The notes: a model not told the origin generated them from the sequence alone. A stretch of 64,000 nucleotides of DNA from Streptomyces griseoaurantiacus (GCA_014656015.1 BNBP01000014.1:57440-121439); one strand, 5' to 3'. Counted from the stretch's first letter, positions 16,309 through 26,498 are shown. Numbers and translations: made by a program.

Positions 16309-17232
16309 ATGGCCGTCGTCACGATGCGGGAGCTGCTGGAGAGCGGCGTCCACTTCGGTCACCAGACCCGTCGTTGGAACCCGAAGATGAAGCGGTTCAT
16401 CTTCACGGAGCGCAACGGCATCTACATCATCGACCTGCTCCAGTCGCTGTCGTACATCGACCGCGCCTACGAGTTCGTCAAGGAGACCGTCGCCCACGGC
16501 GGCACGGTCATGTTCGTCGGCACGAAGAAGCAGGCGCAGGAGGCCATCGCGGAGCAGGCCACCCGCGTCGGCATGCCCTACGTGAACCAGCGCTGGCTGG
16601 GCGGCATGCTCACCAACTTCTCGACCGTCTACAAGCGGCTGCAGCGCCTCAAGGAGCTGGAGCAGATCGACTTCGAGGACGTGGCCGCCTCCGGCCTCAC
16701 CAAGAAGGAGCTCCTGGTCCTCTCCCGCGAGAAGGCGAAGCTGGAGAAGACCCTCGGCGGTATCCGCGAGATGCAGAAGGTGCCCAGCGCCGTCTGGATC
16801 GTGGACACCAAGAAGGAGCACATCGCGGTCGGTGAGGCCCGGAAGCTCAACATCCCGGTCGTCGCCATCCTGGACACCAACTGCGACCCCGACGAGGTCG
16901 ACTACAAGATCCCGGGCAACGACGACGCGATCCGCTCCGTCACCCTGCTCACCCGCGTGATCGCGGACGCCGTGGCCGAGGGTCTCATCGCCCGGTCCGG
17001 TGCCGCCGAGAACAAGGGCGAGAAGGCCGCCGGCGAGCCGCTCGCCGAGTGGGAGCGCGACCTGCTCGAGGGTGGCGAGAAGAAGGCGGACTCCGAGGCC
17101 GCCGCCCCGGCCGCCGAGGCCGAGAAGCCCGCCGAGGCGCCGGCCGCCGAGGCGGAGAAGCCCGCCGAGGAGGCCCCCGCCGCCGAGGCTGCGGCCGCTG
17201 AGGCTCCGGCCGCCGAGGCCGAGCAGGCCTGA
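16309..17232 (+). CDS. rpsB: 30S ribosomal protein S2
   Basis: A 307-residue S2 beginning [19 protein letters not shown]. The S2 domain covers about 1-230, with the conserved WLGGMLTNF and [16 protein letters not shown] segments. The last 75 residues are an Ala/Glu/Pro tail with a repeated [14 protein letters not shown] unit, longer than E. coli S2 and common in Streptomyces. ATG 16309 is preceded by GAGGAGAG. It forms the usual pair with tsf, separated by a perfect hairpin. Confidence 0.97.
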   Translation: MAVVTMRELLESGVHFGHQTRRWNPKMKRFIFTERNGIYIIDLLQSLSYIDRAYEFVKETVAHGGTVMFVGTKKQAQEAIAEQATRVGMPYVNQRWLGGMLTNFSTVYKRLQRLKELEQIDFEDVAASGLTKKELLVLSREKAKLEKTLGGIREMQKVPSAVWIVDTKKEHIAVGEARKLNIPVVAILDTNCDPDEVDYKIPGNDDAIRSVTLLTRVIADAVAEGLIARSGAAENKGEKAAGEPLAEWERDLLEGGEKKADSEAAAPAAEAEKPAEAPAAEAEKPAEEAPAAEAAAAEAPAAEAEQA

Positions 17233-17290
17233 CGCGGCGACCCGGGCGCCTCCGGCACCAGCCGGTGCGCGTCCGGTCGTCCAGGCGTTG

Positions 17291-17327
17291 ACGGCGGGAG
17301 CGGTGACATGATCTCCGCTCCCGCCGT
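17291..17327 (+). terminator. Perfect hairpin between rpsB and tsf
   Basis: A 13-bp perfect stem (17291-17303 with 17315-17327) with an 11-nt loop lies 58 nt after the rpsB stop. It probably reduces read-through into tsf or processes the rpsB-tsf message. Confidence 0.75.
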
Positions 17328-17428
17328 TCACCCGTAGGCCGGTGGCGCCCACGCGGCACGCCCCGGGGTGTGGACCGCGGACCCGCCGACCGTCGATCTT
17401 CCAGACTTCGAGAAAGATTCACAGACTG

Positions 17429-18265
17429 ATGGCGAACTACACCGCCGCCGACGTCAAGAAGCTCCGTGAGCTCACCGGCGCCGGCATGATGGACTGCAAG
17501 AAGGCGCTCGACGAGGCCGAGGGCAACGTCGACAAGGCCGTCGAGGCCCTGCGCATCAAGGGCCAGAAGGGCGTCGCCAAGCGCGAGGGCCGCTCCGCCG
17601 AGAACGGCGCGGTGGTCTCGATCCTCGCCGACGACCAGACCTCCGGCGTCCTCGTCGAGCTGAAGTGCGAGACGGACTTCGTCGCCAAGGGCGAGAAGTT
17701 CCAGTCGGTCGCCAAGGCGATCGCCGAGCACGTCGCGAAGAGCTCCCCGGCGGACCTCGAGGCGCTGCTCGCCTCCGAGATCGAGGCCGGCAAGACCGTC
17801 CAGGCGTACGTGGACGAGGCCAACGCCACCCTGGGCGAGAAGATCGTCCTGGACCGTTTCGCCCAGTTCTCCGGCGGTTACGTGACGGCGTACATGCACC
17901 GCACGATGCCGGACCTGCCGCCGCAGATCGGTGTCCTGGTCGAGCTCGACAAGGAGAATGCCGAGGTCGCGAAGGGCGTCGCGCAGCACATCGCCGCGTT
18001 CGCGCCGAAGTACCTCTCGCGTGAGGACGTTCCGGCCGAGGTCGTCGAGGCCGAGCGCCGGATCGCCGAGGAGACCACGCGCGCCGAGGGCAAGCCCGAG
18101 GCGGCCCTGCCGAAGATCGTCGAGGGTCGTGTCAACGGCTTCTTCAAGGACGCCACGCTGCTCGGCCAGCCGTACGCGCTGGACAACAAGAAGTCGGTCC
18201 AGAAGGTCCTGGACGAGGCCGGTGTCACCCTGAAGCGCTTCACGCGCATCAAGGTCGGCATCTGA
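17429..18265 (+). CDS. tsf: Elongation factor Ts
   Basis: A 278-residue EF-Ts, the guanine-nucleotide exchange factor for EF-Tu. The N-terminal UBA-like domain reads [16 protein letters not shown], the diagnostic motif, and [11 protein letters not shown] marks the core domain. ATG 17429 is the family start; an in-frame extension upstream is unsupported. A TATAGG-like hexamer at 18294-18299 and a TCCCGAG/CTCGGGA hairpin (18353-18369) follow the gene. Confidence 0.97.
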   Translation: MANYTAADVKKLRELTGAGMMDCKKALDEAEGNVDKAVEALRIKGQKGVAKREGRSAENGAVVSILADDQTSGVLVELKCETDFVAKGEKFQSVAKAIAEHVAKSSPADLEALLASEIEAGKTVQAYVDEANATLGEKIVLDRFAQFSGGYVTAYMHRTMPDLPPQIGVLVELDKENAEVAKGVAQHIAAFAPKYLSREDVPAEVVEAERRIAEETTRAEGKPEAALPKIVEGRVNGFFKDATLLGQPYALDNKKSVQKVLDEAGVTLKRFTRIKVGI

Positions 18266-18428
18266 GTCCGTACCGCGACGGGGGCGCGAGCCCTATAGGG
18301 TCGAGAGCGGCCGTCCGTGCTCGTGCCGTGCGTGGTGTCGGCGCCCCCGGTGTCCCGAGAGGCTCGGGATGTCCGGCCGGTGCCGCCCCGCACGGGCGCG
18401 TCACGGGCGACAGCACATCTGACTGACG

Positions 18429-18484
18429 AGGAGGCCATTGCCGCGCATGGGAAGCGAACCCGCCCCCACCGGCAATGGCCTTCT
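18429..18484 (+). promoter_or_regulatory. Long leader hairpin upstream of pyrH
   Basis: A 12-bp perfect core stem (18432-18443 with 18470-18481) extends to about 15 bp with one G-U pair. It closes a 26-nt loop and ends 35 nt before the pyrH ATG. The 5' arm includes the SD-like GAGGAGG. It may terminate the tsf transcript or control pyrH; no uridine tract is present beyond TTCTT. Confidence 0.55.
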
Positions 18485-18503
18485 TCGCATGTGTGACACG
18501 TAA
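18447..18503 (+). other. Possible 18-codon leader peptide before pyrH
   Basis: An ATG in the hairpin loop opens [18 protein letters not shown], which stops at 18501-18503, 16 nt before pyrH. GAGGAGG lies 12 nt upstream, rather far. The pyrH ribosome-binding site begins immediately after this stop, so translation could be coupled. This is only a hypothesis. Confidence 0.25.
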
Positions 18504-18519
18504 AAGAGGCGAGATCTCC

Positions 18520-19281
18520 ATGACCACCAAGGCCGAGAAGAGCGACGACGGCGGCAAAGTGCCCGGCCGGTATCTGCTGAAGCTGTCCGGGGAGGCGTTC
18601 TCCGGCGGCGGCGGGCTCGGCGTCGATCCGGACGTGGTGCACGCCATCGCCCGCGAGATCGCGGCCGTGGTGCGGGACGGCGCGCAGATCGCCGTCGTCA
18701 TCGGGGGCGGCAACTTCTTCCGCGGGGCGGAGCTGCAGCAGCGCGGGATGGACCGGGCGCGCTCGGACTACATGGGCATGCTCGGCACGGTCATGAACTG
18801 CCTCGCTCTCCAGGACTTCCTGGAGAAGGAGGGCATCCAGTGCCGGGTGCAGACCGCCATCACCATGGGGCAGGTCGCCGAGCCGTACATTCCGCTGCGC
18901 GCGGTGCGGCACCTGGAGAAGGGCCGTGTGGTGATCTTCGGCGCCGGTATGGGCATGCCGTACTTCTCCACCGACACCACCGCCGCCCAGCGTGCCCTGG
19001 AGATCGACGCCGAGGCGCTGCTGATGGGCAAGAACGGCGTGGACGGGGTGTACGACTCCGACCCGAAGACCAACCCCGGGGCGGTCAAGTTCGACGCGCT
19101 CAGCTACGGCGAGGTCATCACCCGGGAGCTGCGGGTCGCCGACGCCACCGCGATCACGCTGTGCCGGGACAACAAGCTGCCCATCCTGGTCTTCGAGCTG
19201 CTGACGGAGGGCAACATCGCGCGTGCCGTCAAGGGTGAGAAGATCGGCACTCTCGTGGGCGAGCAGGACAGCCGGAGCTGA
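18520..19281 (+). CDS. pyrH: UMP kinase
   Basis: A 253-residue bacterial UMP kinase of the amino-acid kinase family, converting UMP to UDP in pyrimidine synthesis. Motifs are [10 protein letters not shown] near the start, [11 protein letters not shown] and [11 protein letters not shown] (UMP site), and the Asp-rich [16 protein letters not shown] 18520 with AGAGG upstream matches the family length; a 15-residue in-frame extension is unsupported. It lies between tsf and frr in the conserved order. Confidence 0.96.
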   Translation: MTTKAEKSDDGGKVPGRYLLKLSGEAFSGGGGLGVDPDVVHAIAREIAAVVRDGAQIAVVIGGGNFFRGAELQQRGMDRARSDYMGMLGTVMNCLALQDFLEKEGIQCRVQTAITMGQVAEPYIPLRAVRHLEKGRVVIFGAGMGMPYFSTDTTAAQRALEIDAEALLMGKNGVDGVYDSDPKTNPGAVKFDALSYGEVITRELRVADATAITLCRDNKLPILVFELLTEGNIARAVKGEKIGTLVGEQDSRS

Positions 19282-19422
19282 CGAAGGGGTCCCGGGCCGG
19301 GGGATGGACAATGTCCCGCCGGTCGGGAACCGTGCAGGAACAGGTAGAAGACGCGACGCAGCCGGCCGCCGTCCCGACCAGGATCAGATGCCGGGCCCAC
19401 TCAAGACACGCAGGAGCAAGTG

Positions 19423-19980
19423 GTGATCGAAGAGACCCTCCTCGAGGCCGAGGAGAAGATGGAGAAGGCCGTCGTGGTCGCCAAGGAGGACTTCGCCGCG
19501 ATCCGCACCGGCCGTGCGCACCCGGCGATGTTCAACAAGATCGTGGCCGACTACTACGGCGCGCCGACGCCGATCAACCAGCTGGCCTCGTTCTCCGTGC
19601 CGGAGCCGCGCATGGCCGTGGTGACCCCGTTCGACAAGACCGCGCTGCGGAACATCGAGCAGGCGATCCGTGACTCCGACCTCGGCGTCAACCCGAGCAA
19701 CGACGGCAACATCATCCGCGTGGTGTTCCCGGAGCTGACCGAGGAGCGCCGGCGGGAGTACATCAAGGTCGCCAAGACCAAGGGCGAGGACGCCAAGATC
19801 TCGATCCGTTCGGTGCGCCGCAAGGCCAAGGACGCCATCGACAAGCTGATCAAGGACGGCGAGATCGGCGAGGACGAGGGCCGCCGTGCGGAGAAGGAGC
19901 TCGACGACACCACCGCCAAGTACGTCGCCCAGGTGGACGAGCTGCTGAAGCACAAGGAAGCCGAGCTGCTCGAGGTCTGA
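19423..19980 (+). CDS. frr: Ribosome recycling factor
   Basis: A 185-residue RRF, the exact usual length. It dissociates post-termination ribosomes with EF-G. Signature segments are [32 protein letters not shown] and [14 protein letters not shown] (here [12 protein letters not shown]). GTG 19423 is preferred over the adjacent GTG 19420 because AGGAG at 19412-19416 is then 6 nt away. The stop overlaps the cdsA ATG (TGATG). Confidence 0.97.
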   Translation: MIEETLLEAEEKMEKAVVVAKEDFAAIRTGRAHPAMFNKIVADYYGAPTPINQLASFSVPEPRMAVVTPFDKTALRNIEQAIRDSDLGVNPSNDGNIIRVVFPELTEERRREYIKVAKTKGEDAKISIRSVRRKAKDAIDKLIKDGEIGEDEGRRAEKELDDTTAKYVAQVDELLKHKEAELLEV

Positions 19981-21167
19981 TGAACGACTCATCCTGGGGG
20001 GCGCCGCCGCAGGCCGGGTACGGGGGGCGGTCCGACCGGGGCCCCTTCCAGGGAGCCGGCCCGGCGGGTCCCGCCTACGACGCGCGGGACGCCCACGGTC
20101 CGTCGCAGACTCGGCCCATGCCCATAGTGCCCGACGTACCCGCACACGGCGGGGAGCAGGACGGCCGGGGGTCCGCCGCAGCGGGCGGCCCCCCGTTCCA
20201 CCGCCCGGCCCCGCCGCAGACGCCCTACGGGACCCCGCCGCCCCCCGGTGCCCACCAGTACCCGGGGGCCCAGCCGCAGAAGCCGGAGCCCATGCCCGAG
20301 CCAGCCGCCGCGCAGCCGGCGCCCGCGCCCTCGTCCGGTCCGCCGCCGAAGAAGAGCGCGGGCCGTGACCTGGGCGCCGCCATAGGGGTCGGCGTCGGGC
20401 TGGGTGTGGTGATCGTCGCCTCGCTGTTCTTCGTCAAGGCCGCGTTCGTCGGCGTGATAGCAGTCGCCGTGGTGGTCGGGCTGTGGGAGCTGACCAGCAG
20501 GCTGCAGGAGCGCAAGGGCATCCGTGCCCCCCTGGTGCCGCTGGCGCTCGGCGGGGCGGCGATGGTCGTCGCCGGCTATCTGCGGGGCACGCAGGGCGCC
20601 TGGGTGGCGATGGCGCTGACCGCGCTGGCGGTGCTGGTGTGGCGGATGACGCAGCCGCCGGAGAACTATCTGAAGGACGTCACCGCGGGTGTGTTCGCCG
20701 CGTTCTACGTCCCCTTCCTCGCCACGTTCGTCGCCCTCATGCTGGCCGCGGACGACGGCCCCTGGCGGGTGCTGACGTTCCTGATACTGACGGTGGTCAG
20801 CGACACCGGGGCCTACGCCGTCGGCTGGCGCTTCGGCCGGCACAAGCTGGCCCCGCGCATCAGCCCCGGCAAGACCCGCGAGGGCCTGGTCGGAGCGGTG
20901 GGCTTCGCGATGGTGGCGGGCGCGCTGTGCATGCACTTCCTCGTCGACGACGGGAAGTGGTGGCAGGGTCTGCTGCTCGGTCTCGCGGTCGCGGCCACGG
21001 CCACGCTGGGCGACCTCGGCGAGTCGATGATCAAGCGCGACCTCGGCATCAAGGACATGGGCACGCTGCTCCCGGGGCACGGGGGCATCATGGACCGGCT
21101 CGACTCGCTGCTGCCGACGGCCCCGGTGGTGTGGTTGCTGCTGGTGGCCTTCGTCGGTTCGGGTTGA
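19980..21167 (+). CDS. cdsA: Phosphatidate cytidylyltransferase
   Basis: A 395-residue CDP-diacylglycerol synthase. The first 120 or so residues are a Pro/Gly/Ala-rich cytoplasmic region absent from E. coli CdsA. Several membrane helices follow. The family signature is at the C-terminus ([13 protein letters not shown] followed by [12 protein letters not shown]), with the metal-binding aspartates. The enzyme makes CDP-diacylglycerol from phosphatidate and CTP for phospholipid synthesis. It is translationally coupled to frr. Confidence 0.95.
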   Translation: MNDSSWGAPPQAGYGGRSDRGPFQGAGPAGPAYDARDAHGPSQTRPMPIVPDVPAHGGEQDGRGSAAAGGPPFHRPAPPQTPYGTPPPPGAHQYPGAQPQKPEPMPEPAAAQPAPAPSSGPPPKKSAGRDLGAAIGVGVGLGVVIVASLFFVKAAFVGVIAVAVVVGLWELTSRLQERKGIRAPLVPLALGGAAMVVAGYLRGTQGAWVAMALTALAVLVWRMTQPPENYLKDVTAGVFAAFYVPFLATFVALMLAADDGPWRVLTFLILTVVSDTGAYAVGWRFGRHKLAPRISPGKTREGLVGAVGFAMVAGALCMHFLVDDGKWWQGLLLGLAVAATATLGDLGESMIKRDLGIKDMGTLLPGHGGIMDRLDSLLPTAPVVWLLLVAFVGSG

Positions 21168-21184
21168 CGGCGAGCAGGTACGCT

Positions 21185-21218
21185 GGAAGGGCCCGTGGCG
21201 TGAGCCGCGGGCCCTTCC
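21185..21218 (+). terminator. Terminator-like hairpin after cdsA
   Basis: A perfect 11-bp stem (21185-21195 with 21208-21218) with a 12-nt loop starts 17 nt after the cdsA stop. It probably ends the pyrH-frr-cdsA transcript. Confidence 0.75.
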
Positions 21219-21346
21219 GTTGTGTCGATCTGTCCCCGGCCCTCGTGAGGGCCGCCCCCCGAGGGTTCCCGCGCCGGCATCGTCGTGCCGTCCTCCCCGC
21301 GCAGACGGGGACCGGAAACCCTGTCGTCCTGAGGAGTCACCCGACC

Positions 21347-22459
21347 GTGGCACGTCCAGCCCCCGGCGAACTCACCTTCGCCGCCCCGCGCGGAGCGAAG
21401 CGGCCGCCGCGGCATCTCGCCGACCTGTCGCCCGCCGAGCGCAAGGAGGCCGTCTCCGCGATCGGCGAGAAGCCCTTCCGCGCCAAGCAGCTCTCGCAGC
21501 ACTACTTCGCGCGGTACGCGCACGACCCGCAGGAGTGGACGGACATCCCCGCCGCCTCGCGCGGCCGGCTGCGGGAGGCACTGCTGCCGGAACTGATGAC
21601 GGTCGTCCGGCATCTGTCGACCGACGCGGACACCACCCGCAAGACGCTGTGGCGGCTGTGCGACGGGACGCTCGTCGAGTCGGTCCTCATGCGCTACCCG
21701 GACCGGGTGACCATGTGCATCAGCTCCCAGGCGGGCTGCGGCATGAACTGCCCGTTCTGCGCCACCGGGCAGGCGGGCCTGGACCGGAACCTGTCGACCG
21801 CCGAGATCGTGCACCAGATCGTCGACGGCATGCGGGCCCTGCGGGACGGCGAGATCCCCGGCGGCCCGGCCCGGCTGTCGAACATCGTCTTCATGGGCAT
21901 GGGCGAGCCGCTCGCCAACTACAACCGGGTGGTCGCCGCGATCCGCCGGCTGACCGACCCCGAGCCGGACGGGCTGGGGCTCTCCCAGCGCGGCATCACC
22001 GTCTCCACGGTGGGTCTCGTCCCGGCCATCCACCGGTTCACCGACGAGGGCTTCAAGTGCCGGCTGGCGATCTCCCTGCACGCCCCCGACGACGAGCTGC
22101 GCGACACCCTCGTGCCCGTCAACACGCGGTGGAAGGTGCGCGAGGTCCTCGACGCCGGCTTCGAGTACGCGGCCCGGTCCGGGCGGCGGCTGTCCATCGA
22201 GTACGCCCTCATCCGTGACATCAACGACCAGGCGTGGCGCGGCGACCGGCTCGGCCGACTCCTCAAGGGCCGCCCGGTCCACGTCAACCTGATCCCGCTC
22301 AACCCGACGCCCGGCTCCAAGTGGACCGCCTCGCGCCCCGAGGACGAGAAGGCCTTCGTCGAGGCGATCGCCGCGCACGGGGTGCCGGTGACGGTCAGGG
22401 ACACCCGGGGCCAGGAGATCGACGGCGCCTGCGGTCAGCTCGCAGCCACCGAACGGTAG
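21347..22459 (+). CDS. rlmN: Dual-specificity 23S rRNA/tRNA adenine-C2 methyltransferase RlmN
   Basis: A 370-residue radical-SAM enzyme that methylates A2503 of 23S rRNA and A37 of some tRNAs. The iron-sulphur cluster motif is CGMNCPFC (C131, C135, C138). A catalytic Glu lies in TLVESVL (E111), and a C-terminal cysteine in GACGQL (C362) serves the methylation mechanism. GMGEPLANY is the SAM-binding GGEP equivalent. GTG 21347 has GAGGAG 10 nt upstream; upstream in-frame sequence belongs to cdsA in another frame. Confidence 0.95.
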   Translation: MARPAPGELTFAAPRGAKRPPRHLADLSPAERKEAVSAIGEKPFRAKQLSQHYFARYAHDPQEWTDIPAASRGRLREALLPELMTVVRHLSTDADTTRKTLWRLCDGTLVESVLMRYPDRVTMCISSQAGCGMNCPFCATGQAGLDRNLSTAEIVHQIVDGMRALRDGEIPGGPARLSNIVFMGMGEPLANYNRVVAAIRRLTDPEPDGLGLSQRGITVSTVGLVPAIHRFTDEGFKCRLAISLHAPDDELRDTLVPVNTRWKVREVLDAGFEYAARSGRRLSIEYALIRDINDQAWRGDRLGRLLKGRPVHVNLIPLNPTPGSKWTASRPEDEKAFVEAIAAHGVPVTVRDTRGQEIDGACGQLAATER

Positions 22460-22509
22460 GCTTACGGACAGACGGTAGTCTTTTCAGCCATACACATCTT
22501 CATATTCCG

Positions 22510-22599
22510 ACAGGGGAGCGCCACAGCGCTGAGAGTGCGGCAACCGGGCCGCAGACCCTCTGAACCTCGCCCAGGTCATTCTGGGTAGGGAGATCGGTC
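22510..22599 (+). promoter_or_regulatory. TPP (thiamine pyrophosphate) riboswitch, THI element
   Basis: The conserved THI-box elements are in order: GGGGAGC, GCTGAGAG (P3 side), ACCCTCTGAACCT and CTGGGTAGGGAGATCG. They sit in the leader of the thiBPQ operon, between rlmN and thiB. A candidate -10 (TAGTCT) is at about 22474-22479. Binding of TPP should reduce thiBPQ expression; the downstream hairpins suggest how. Confidence 0.95.
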
Positions 22600-22617
22600 G
22601 TCACTCGAGCTGTTGCG

Positions 22618-22661
22618 CCCTGTCCGGGCCGCCGCCCCCACGGGCGGGGGCCCGGACAGGG
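22618..22661 (+). terminator. Tall hairpin downstream of the TPP aptamer
   Basis: An 11-bp perfect outer stem (22618-22628 with 22651-22661) continues into an inner GC stem, about 19 bp in all. It lies between the aptamer and the thiB start codon, so it may act as the expression-platform terminator or a structural spacer. Confidence 0.6.
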
Positions 22662-22670
22662 CCGCGTCTT

Positions 22671-22690
22671 CTCCTGGTCACCCCAGGAGG
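22671..22690 (+). promoter_or_regulatory. Hairpin sequestering the thiB Shine-Dalgarno sequence
   Basis: CTCCTGG (22671-22677) pairs perfectly with CCAGGAG (22683-22689) around a 5-nt loop. The 3' arm is the thiB ribosome-binding site AGGAGG (22685-22690), 6 nt before GTG 22697. This is the expected off-state of a translational TPP riboswitch. Confidence 0.7.
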
Positions 22691-22696
22691 AATCCA

Positions 22697-23776
22697 GTGC
22701 ACACCAAGAGCATGGTGGCCGTCGCCGCGGGCCTCGGCCTCCTCACGCTGTCCGCGTGCGGCTCCTCGTCCGGATCCGGCGACTCCGGATCCGGCAAGGA
22801 CGCGAAGACCGTCACCCTCGTCAGCCACGACTCGTGGGCCGTCTCCAAGAGCGTGCTCAAGGACTTCGAGAAGAAGTCCGGCTACACGGTCAAGGTCCTC
22901 AAGGACGGCGACGCCGGGCAGGCCGTCAACAAGGCGATCCTCACCAAGGACAACCCGCAGGGCGACGTCCTCTTCGGCGTCGACAACACCCTGCTCTCCC
23001 GCGCCCTCGACAACGGCCTCTTCCAGCCCTACGAGGCCAAGGGGCTCGACGGGGTCGACGCCGCCTACCGCATCGACGACAGACACCGCGTCACCCCCGT
23101 CGACCACGGCGACATCTGCGTCAACTACGACAAGGCGTACTTCAGCGCGCACAAGCTGAGCCCGCCCTCCTCCTTCGCCGACCTCGCCGACCCCCGGTAC
23201 AGGAACCTCCTCGTCACCGAGAACGCCGCCACCTCCTCGCCCGGCCTCGGCTTCCTCCTCGGCACCGCCGCCCAGTACGGCGACGGCTGGGAGAACTACT
23301 GGAAGAAGCTCAAGGCCAACGGCGTCAAGGTGGTCGACGGCTGGGAGCAGGCCTACAACGAGGAGTTCTCCGGCTCGGCCGGCGGAAAGAAGGCGAAGGG
23401 GGACCGCCCCCTCGTCGTCTCCTACGCCTCCTCCCCGCCCGCCGAGGTCGTCTACGCCGACCCGCAGCCCAAGACCGCGCCCACCGGCGTCGCCGAGAAC
23501 ACCTGCTTCCGGCAGATCGAGTTCGCCGGACTGCTCAGCGGCGCCCACAACACCAAGGGCGGCGAGGCGCTCCTGGACTTCCTGCTCACCAAGGAGTTCC
23601 AGCAGGACATGCCGCTCAACATGTTCGTCTACCCGGTGACCGACGACGCCAAGGTCCCCGCCGCGTTCACCGCGTACGGGCCCGCCGCCAAGAACCCGAG
23701 GACCATGGCCCCCGGCCGGATCGCCGAGCACCGCGACGAGTGGGTCAAGACGTGGACCTCGCTCGTACTGAAGTGA
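22697..23776 (+). CDS. thiB: Thiamine ABC transporter substrate-binding lipoprotein
   Basis: A 359-residue periplasmic-binding-type lipoprotein. A signal peptide ends in the lipobox LSAC (C21), and a Gly/Ser linker leads to the binding domain (TVTLVSHDSWAVSKSVLKDFEKKSG), which resembles ThiB/iron-binding family proteins. Placement behind a TPP riboswitch and before a matching permease and ATPase supports thiamine or TPP as substrate. GTG 22697 has a strong AGGAGG. The stop overlaps the permease start (GTGA). Confidence 0.92.
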   Translation: MHTKSMVAVAAGLGLLTLSACGSSSGSGDSGSGKDAKTVTLVSHDSWAVSKSVLKDFEKKSGYTVKVLKDGDAGQAVNKAILTKDNPQGDVLFGVDNTLLSRALDNGLFQPYEAKGLDGVDAAYRIDDRHRVTPVDHGDICVNYDKAYFSAHKLSPPSSFADLADPRYRNLLVTENAATSSPGLGFLLGTAAQYGDGWENYWKKLKANGVKVVDGWEQAYNEEFSGSAGGKKAKGDRPLVVSYASSPPAEVVYADPQPKTAPTGVAENTCFRQIEFAGLLSGAHNTKGGEALLDFLLTKEFQQDMPLNMFVYPVTDDAKVPAAFTAYGPAAKNPRTMAPGRIAEHRDEWVKTWTSLVLK

Positions 23777-25479
23777 CCGGAGCGAGCGGGGCGGCCGGGA
23801 CGGCGAAGGCGCCCGGGGAGGGGGGAACGGCACCCGCCCGGGACCGCCGCCGGCGCAACGCGGCACGGCTCGGCCTGATGGCCCTGCCGGTCGCGTTCTT
23901 CGCGGTGTTCTTCGCCTACCCGGTCGCCGCCATCGTCGCCCGCGGCCTCCACGCGGACGGAAGCTGGCGGTTCGGCCGGATCGCGGACGTCCTCGGGGAG
24001 TCCGGCATCCGGCAGGTGCTGTGGTTCACCACCTGGCAGGCCCTCGCCTCCACCGCGCTCACCCTCGCGATCGCGCTCCCCGGCGCCTACGTCTTCGCAC
24101 GCTTCGACTTCCCCGGCCGCAGCGTGCTGCGCGCGGTGGTCACCGTGCCGTTCGTGCTGCCGACCGTCGTCGTCGGCACCGCGTTCCTCGCCCTCCTCGG
24201 CCGCGGCGGACTCCTCGACGACCTGTGGGGGGTGCGCCTGGACACCACCGTGTGGGCGATCCTGCTCGCGCACGTCTTCTTCAACTACGCCGTCGTCGTC
24301 CGCACCGTGGGCGGCCTGTGGGGGCAGCTCGACCCCCGCCAGGAGGAGGCCGCCCGCATGCTCGGCGCCTCACGCCTGACCGCCTGGCGCACGGTCACCC
24401 TGCCCGCGCTCGGCCCCGCCGTGGCCGCCGCCGCCCTCATGGTCTTCCTGTTCACCTTCACCTCCTTCGGCATCGTGCAGATCCTCGGCGGCCCCACCTT
24501 CGCCACCCTGGAGGTCGAGATCTACCGGCAGACCTCCGAGATCTTCGACCTGTCCGCGGCGGCCGTCCTCACCCTCGTCCAGTTCGCCGCCGTCGGCGCG
24601 ATCCTCGCCGTGCACGCCTGGACCGTGCGCCGCCGGGAGACCGCGCTGCGGCTCGTCGACGCCTCCCTGACCGCCCGCCGCCCGCGCGGCGCCGGACAGT
24701 GGGCCCTGCTCGCCGGCGTGCTCACCACCGTCGCCCTGTTGCTGGTGCTGCCGCTCGCCGTACTCGTGCAGCGCTCCCTGGACGCGCCCGGCTTCGCCTA
24801 CTACAAGGCCCTCACCCGCGAGGACGGCGGCACCTTCCTCGTCCCGCCCCTCGACGCCGTCGGCATCTCCCTGCGCTACGCCCTCGCCGCCACCCTCGTC
24901 GCCCTGGTCATCGGCGGGCTCGCCGCCGCCGCGCTGGCCCGCCGCGACGCCGGACGCCTCGTCCGGGGCTTCGACGCGCTGCTGATGCTGCCGCTCGGCG
25001 TGTCCGCCGTCACCGTCGGCTTCGGCTTCCTCATCGCCCTCGACGAACCCCCGCTGGACCTGCGCTCCTCCTGGCTGCTCGTGCCGCTCGCCCAGGCCCT
25101 GGTCGGCGTGCCCTTCGTGGTGCGCACCATGCTGCCCGTGCTGCGCGCCGTCGACGACCGGCTCCGGCAGGCCGCCGCCGTGCTCGGCGCGGGCCCCTGG
25201 CGGGTGTGGCGGGAGGTCGACCTGCCCCTGGTGCGGCGCGCACTGCTGGTCGCCGCCGGATTCGCCTTCGCCGTCTCCCTCGGGGAGTTCGGGGCGACCG
25301 TGTTCATCGCCCGGCCCGACAACCCCACCCTGCCCGTCGCCGTCGCCCGGCTCCTCGGGCGGGCCGGCGAACTCAACTACGGGCAGGCGATGGCCCTGTC
25401 CACGATCCTGATGGTGGTGTGCGCCCTCGCCCTGCTCGTCCTGGAGCGGCTGCGCATCGACCGGAGCGGGGAGTTCTGA
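23773..25479 (+). CDS. thiP: Thiamine ABC transporter permease (fused two-domain)
   Basis: A 568-residue inner-membrane protein with two homologous binding-protein-dependent permease halves. Each has an EAA-type loop for the ATPase: EEAARMLGASRLTAWRTVTLP in the first and RQAAAVLGAGPWRVWREVDLP in the second. ThiP and FbpB permeases share this fused design. GTG 23773 overlaps the thiB stop by 4 nt; the in-frame sequence further upstream is thiB read in another frame. The stop overlaps thiQ (TGATG). Confidence 0.92.
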   Translation: MTGASGAAGTAKAPGEGGTAPARDRRRRNAARLGLMALPVAFFAVFFAYPVAAIVARGLHADGSWRFGRIADVLGESGIRQVLWFTTWQALASTALTLAIALPGAYVFARFDFPGRSVLRAVVTVPFVLPTVVVGTAFLALLGRGGLLDDLWGVRLDTTVWAILLAHVFFNYAVVVRTVGGLWGQLDPRQEEAARMLGASRLTAWRTVTLPALGPAVAAAALMVFLFTFTSFGIVQILGGPTFATLEVEIYRQTSEIFDLSAAAVLTLVQFAAVGAILAVHAWTVRRRETALRLVDASLTARRPRGAGQWALLAGVLTTVALLLVLPLAVLVQRSLDAPGFAYYKALTREDGGTFLVPPLDAVGISLRYALAATLVALVIGGLAAAALARRDAGRLVRGFDALLMLPLGVSAVTVGFGFLIALDEPPLDLRSSWLLVPLAQALVGVPFVVRTMLPVLRAVDDRLRQAAAVLGAGPWRVWREVDLPLVRRALLVAAGFAFAVSLGEFGATVFIARPDNPTLPVAVARLLGRAGELNYGQAMALSTILMVVCALALLVLERLRIDRSGEF

Positions 25480-26498
25480 TGCTGCTCAGCCTCACCGGCG
25501 CGCACGTCCGCTTCGGCGGACGGCCCGCCCTCGACGCCGTCGACCTGGACGTCGCCGAACACGAGACCGTGTGCGTCCTGGGCCCCAGCGGCAGCGGCAA
25601 GTCCACCCTGCTGCGCGCCGTCGCCGGACTCCAGCCGCTGGACGCCGGCCGCGTGCTCCTCGACGGACGTGACCAGGCCGCCGTGCCCGCGCACCGGCGC
25701 GAGGTCGGCCTCATGTTCCAGGACCACCAGCTCTTCCCGCAGCACGACGTCGGCGGCAACGTCGCCTTCGGCCCGCGCATGCACGGCGTGCCGAAGCATG
25801 AACGGGCCGCCCGCGTCGCGGAACTGCTCGACCTGGTCGGACTGCCCGGCGCCGAGCGGCGGGCAGTGGCCGCCCTGTCCGGCGGCGAGCAGCAGCGCGT
25901 CGCCCTCGCCCGCGCCCTGGCCGCCCGCCCCCGGCTGCTCATGCTCGACGAACCGCTCGGACAGCTCGACCGCTCGCTGCGCGAACGCCTCGTCGTCGAA
26001 CTGCGCGAACTCTTCGCCCGGCTGGGCACCACCGTGCTCGCCGTCACCCACGACCAGGGCGAGGCCTTCGCGCTCGCCGACCGGGTCGTCGTCATGCGCG
26101 AGGGCCGCATCGCCCAGTCCGGCACCCCGCTGGAGGTCTGGCAGCGGCCCGCCGACGCCTTCGTCGCACGCTTCCTCGGCTTCGACAACGTCGTCCCCGC
26201 GACCGTCACCGGGCAGGCCGCCGACACGCCCTGGGGCAAGCTCCCGGTCCCGGAGGGCTCCCCGCAGGGCCCCGGCACGCTGCTCGTCCGGCCCGCCGGA
26301 GTACGGCTCGTCACCGGCGCCGAGGGACTGCCCTGCACCGTCACCGCCCGCACCTTCCGCGGCACCCACGTCTCCGTCCACCTCCGCCCCGAGGGGGCGC
26401 CCCGCCTGGAGGCCGCCTGCGCGCTGCGGGACGCCCCCGAGGTGGGCAGCGAGGTCGGCGTCGCCTTCGACGCCGCCGAGACCGTCCTGCTCGGCTGA
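25479..26498 (+). CDS. thiQ: Thiamine ABC transporter ATP-binding protein
   Basis: A 339-residue ABC ATPase with Walker A GPSGSGKST, Q-loop FQDHQLFPQ, signature LSGGEQQR, Walker B LLMLDEP and the H-loop His in VTHDQGE. A C-terminal TOBE-like domain (about 235-339) follows, as in importer ATPases. It powers ThiBP uptake and completes the riboswitch-controlled operon. ATG 25479 overlaps the thiP stop. Confidence 0.93.
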   Translation: MLLSLTGAHVRFGGRPALDAVDLDVAEHETVCVLGPSGSGKSTLLRAVAGLQPLDAGRVLLDGRDQAAVPAHRREVGLMFQDHQLFPQHDVGGNVAFGPRMHGVPKHERAARVAELLDLVGLPGAERRAVAALSGGEQQRVALARALAARPRLLMLDEPLGQLDRSLRERLVVELRELFARLGTTVLAVTHDQGEAFALADRVVVMREGRIAQSGTPLEVWQRPADAFVARFLGFDNVVPATVTGQAADTPWGKLPVPEGSPQGPGTLLVRPAGVRLVTGAEGLPCTVTARTFRGTHVSVHLRPEGAPRLEAACALRDAPEVGSEVGVAFDAAETVLLG

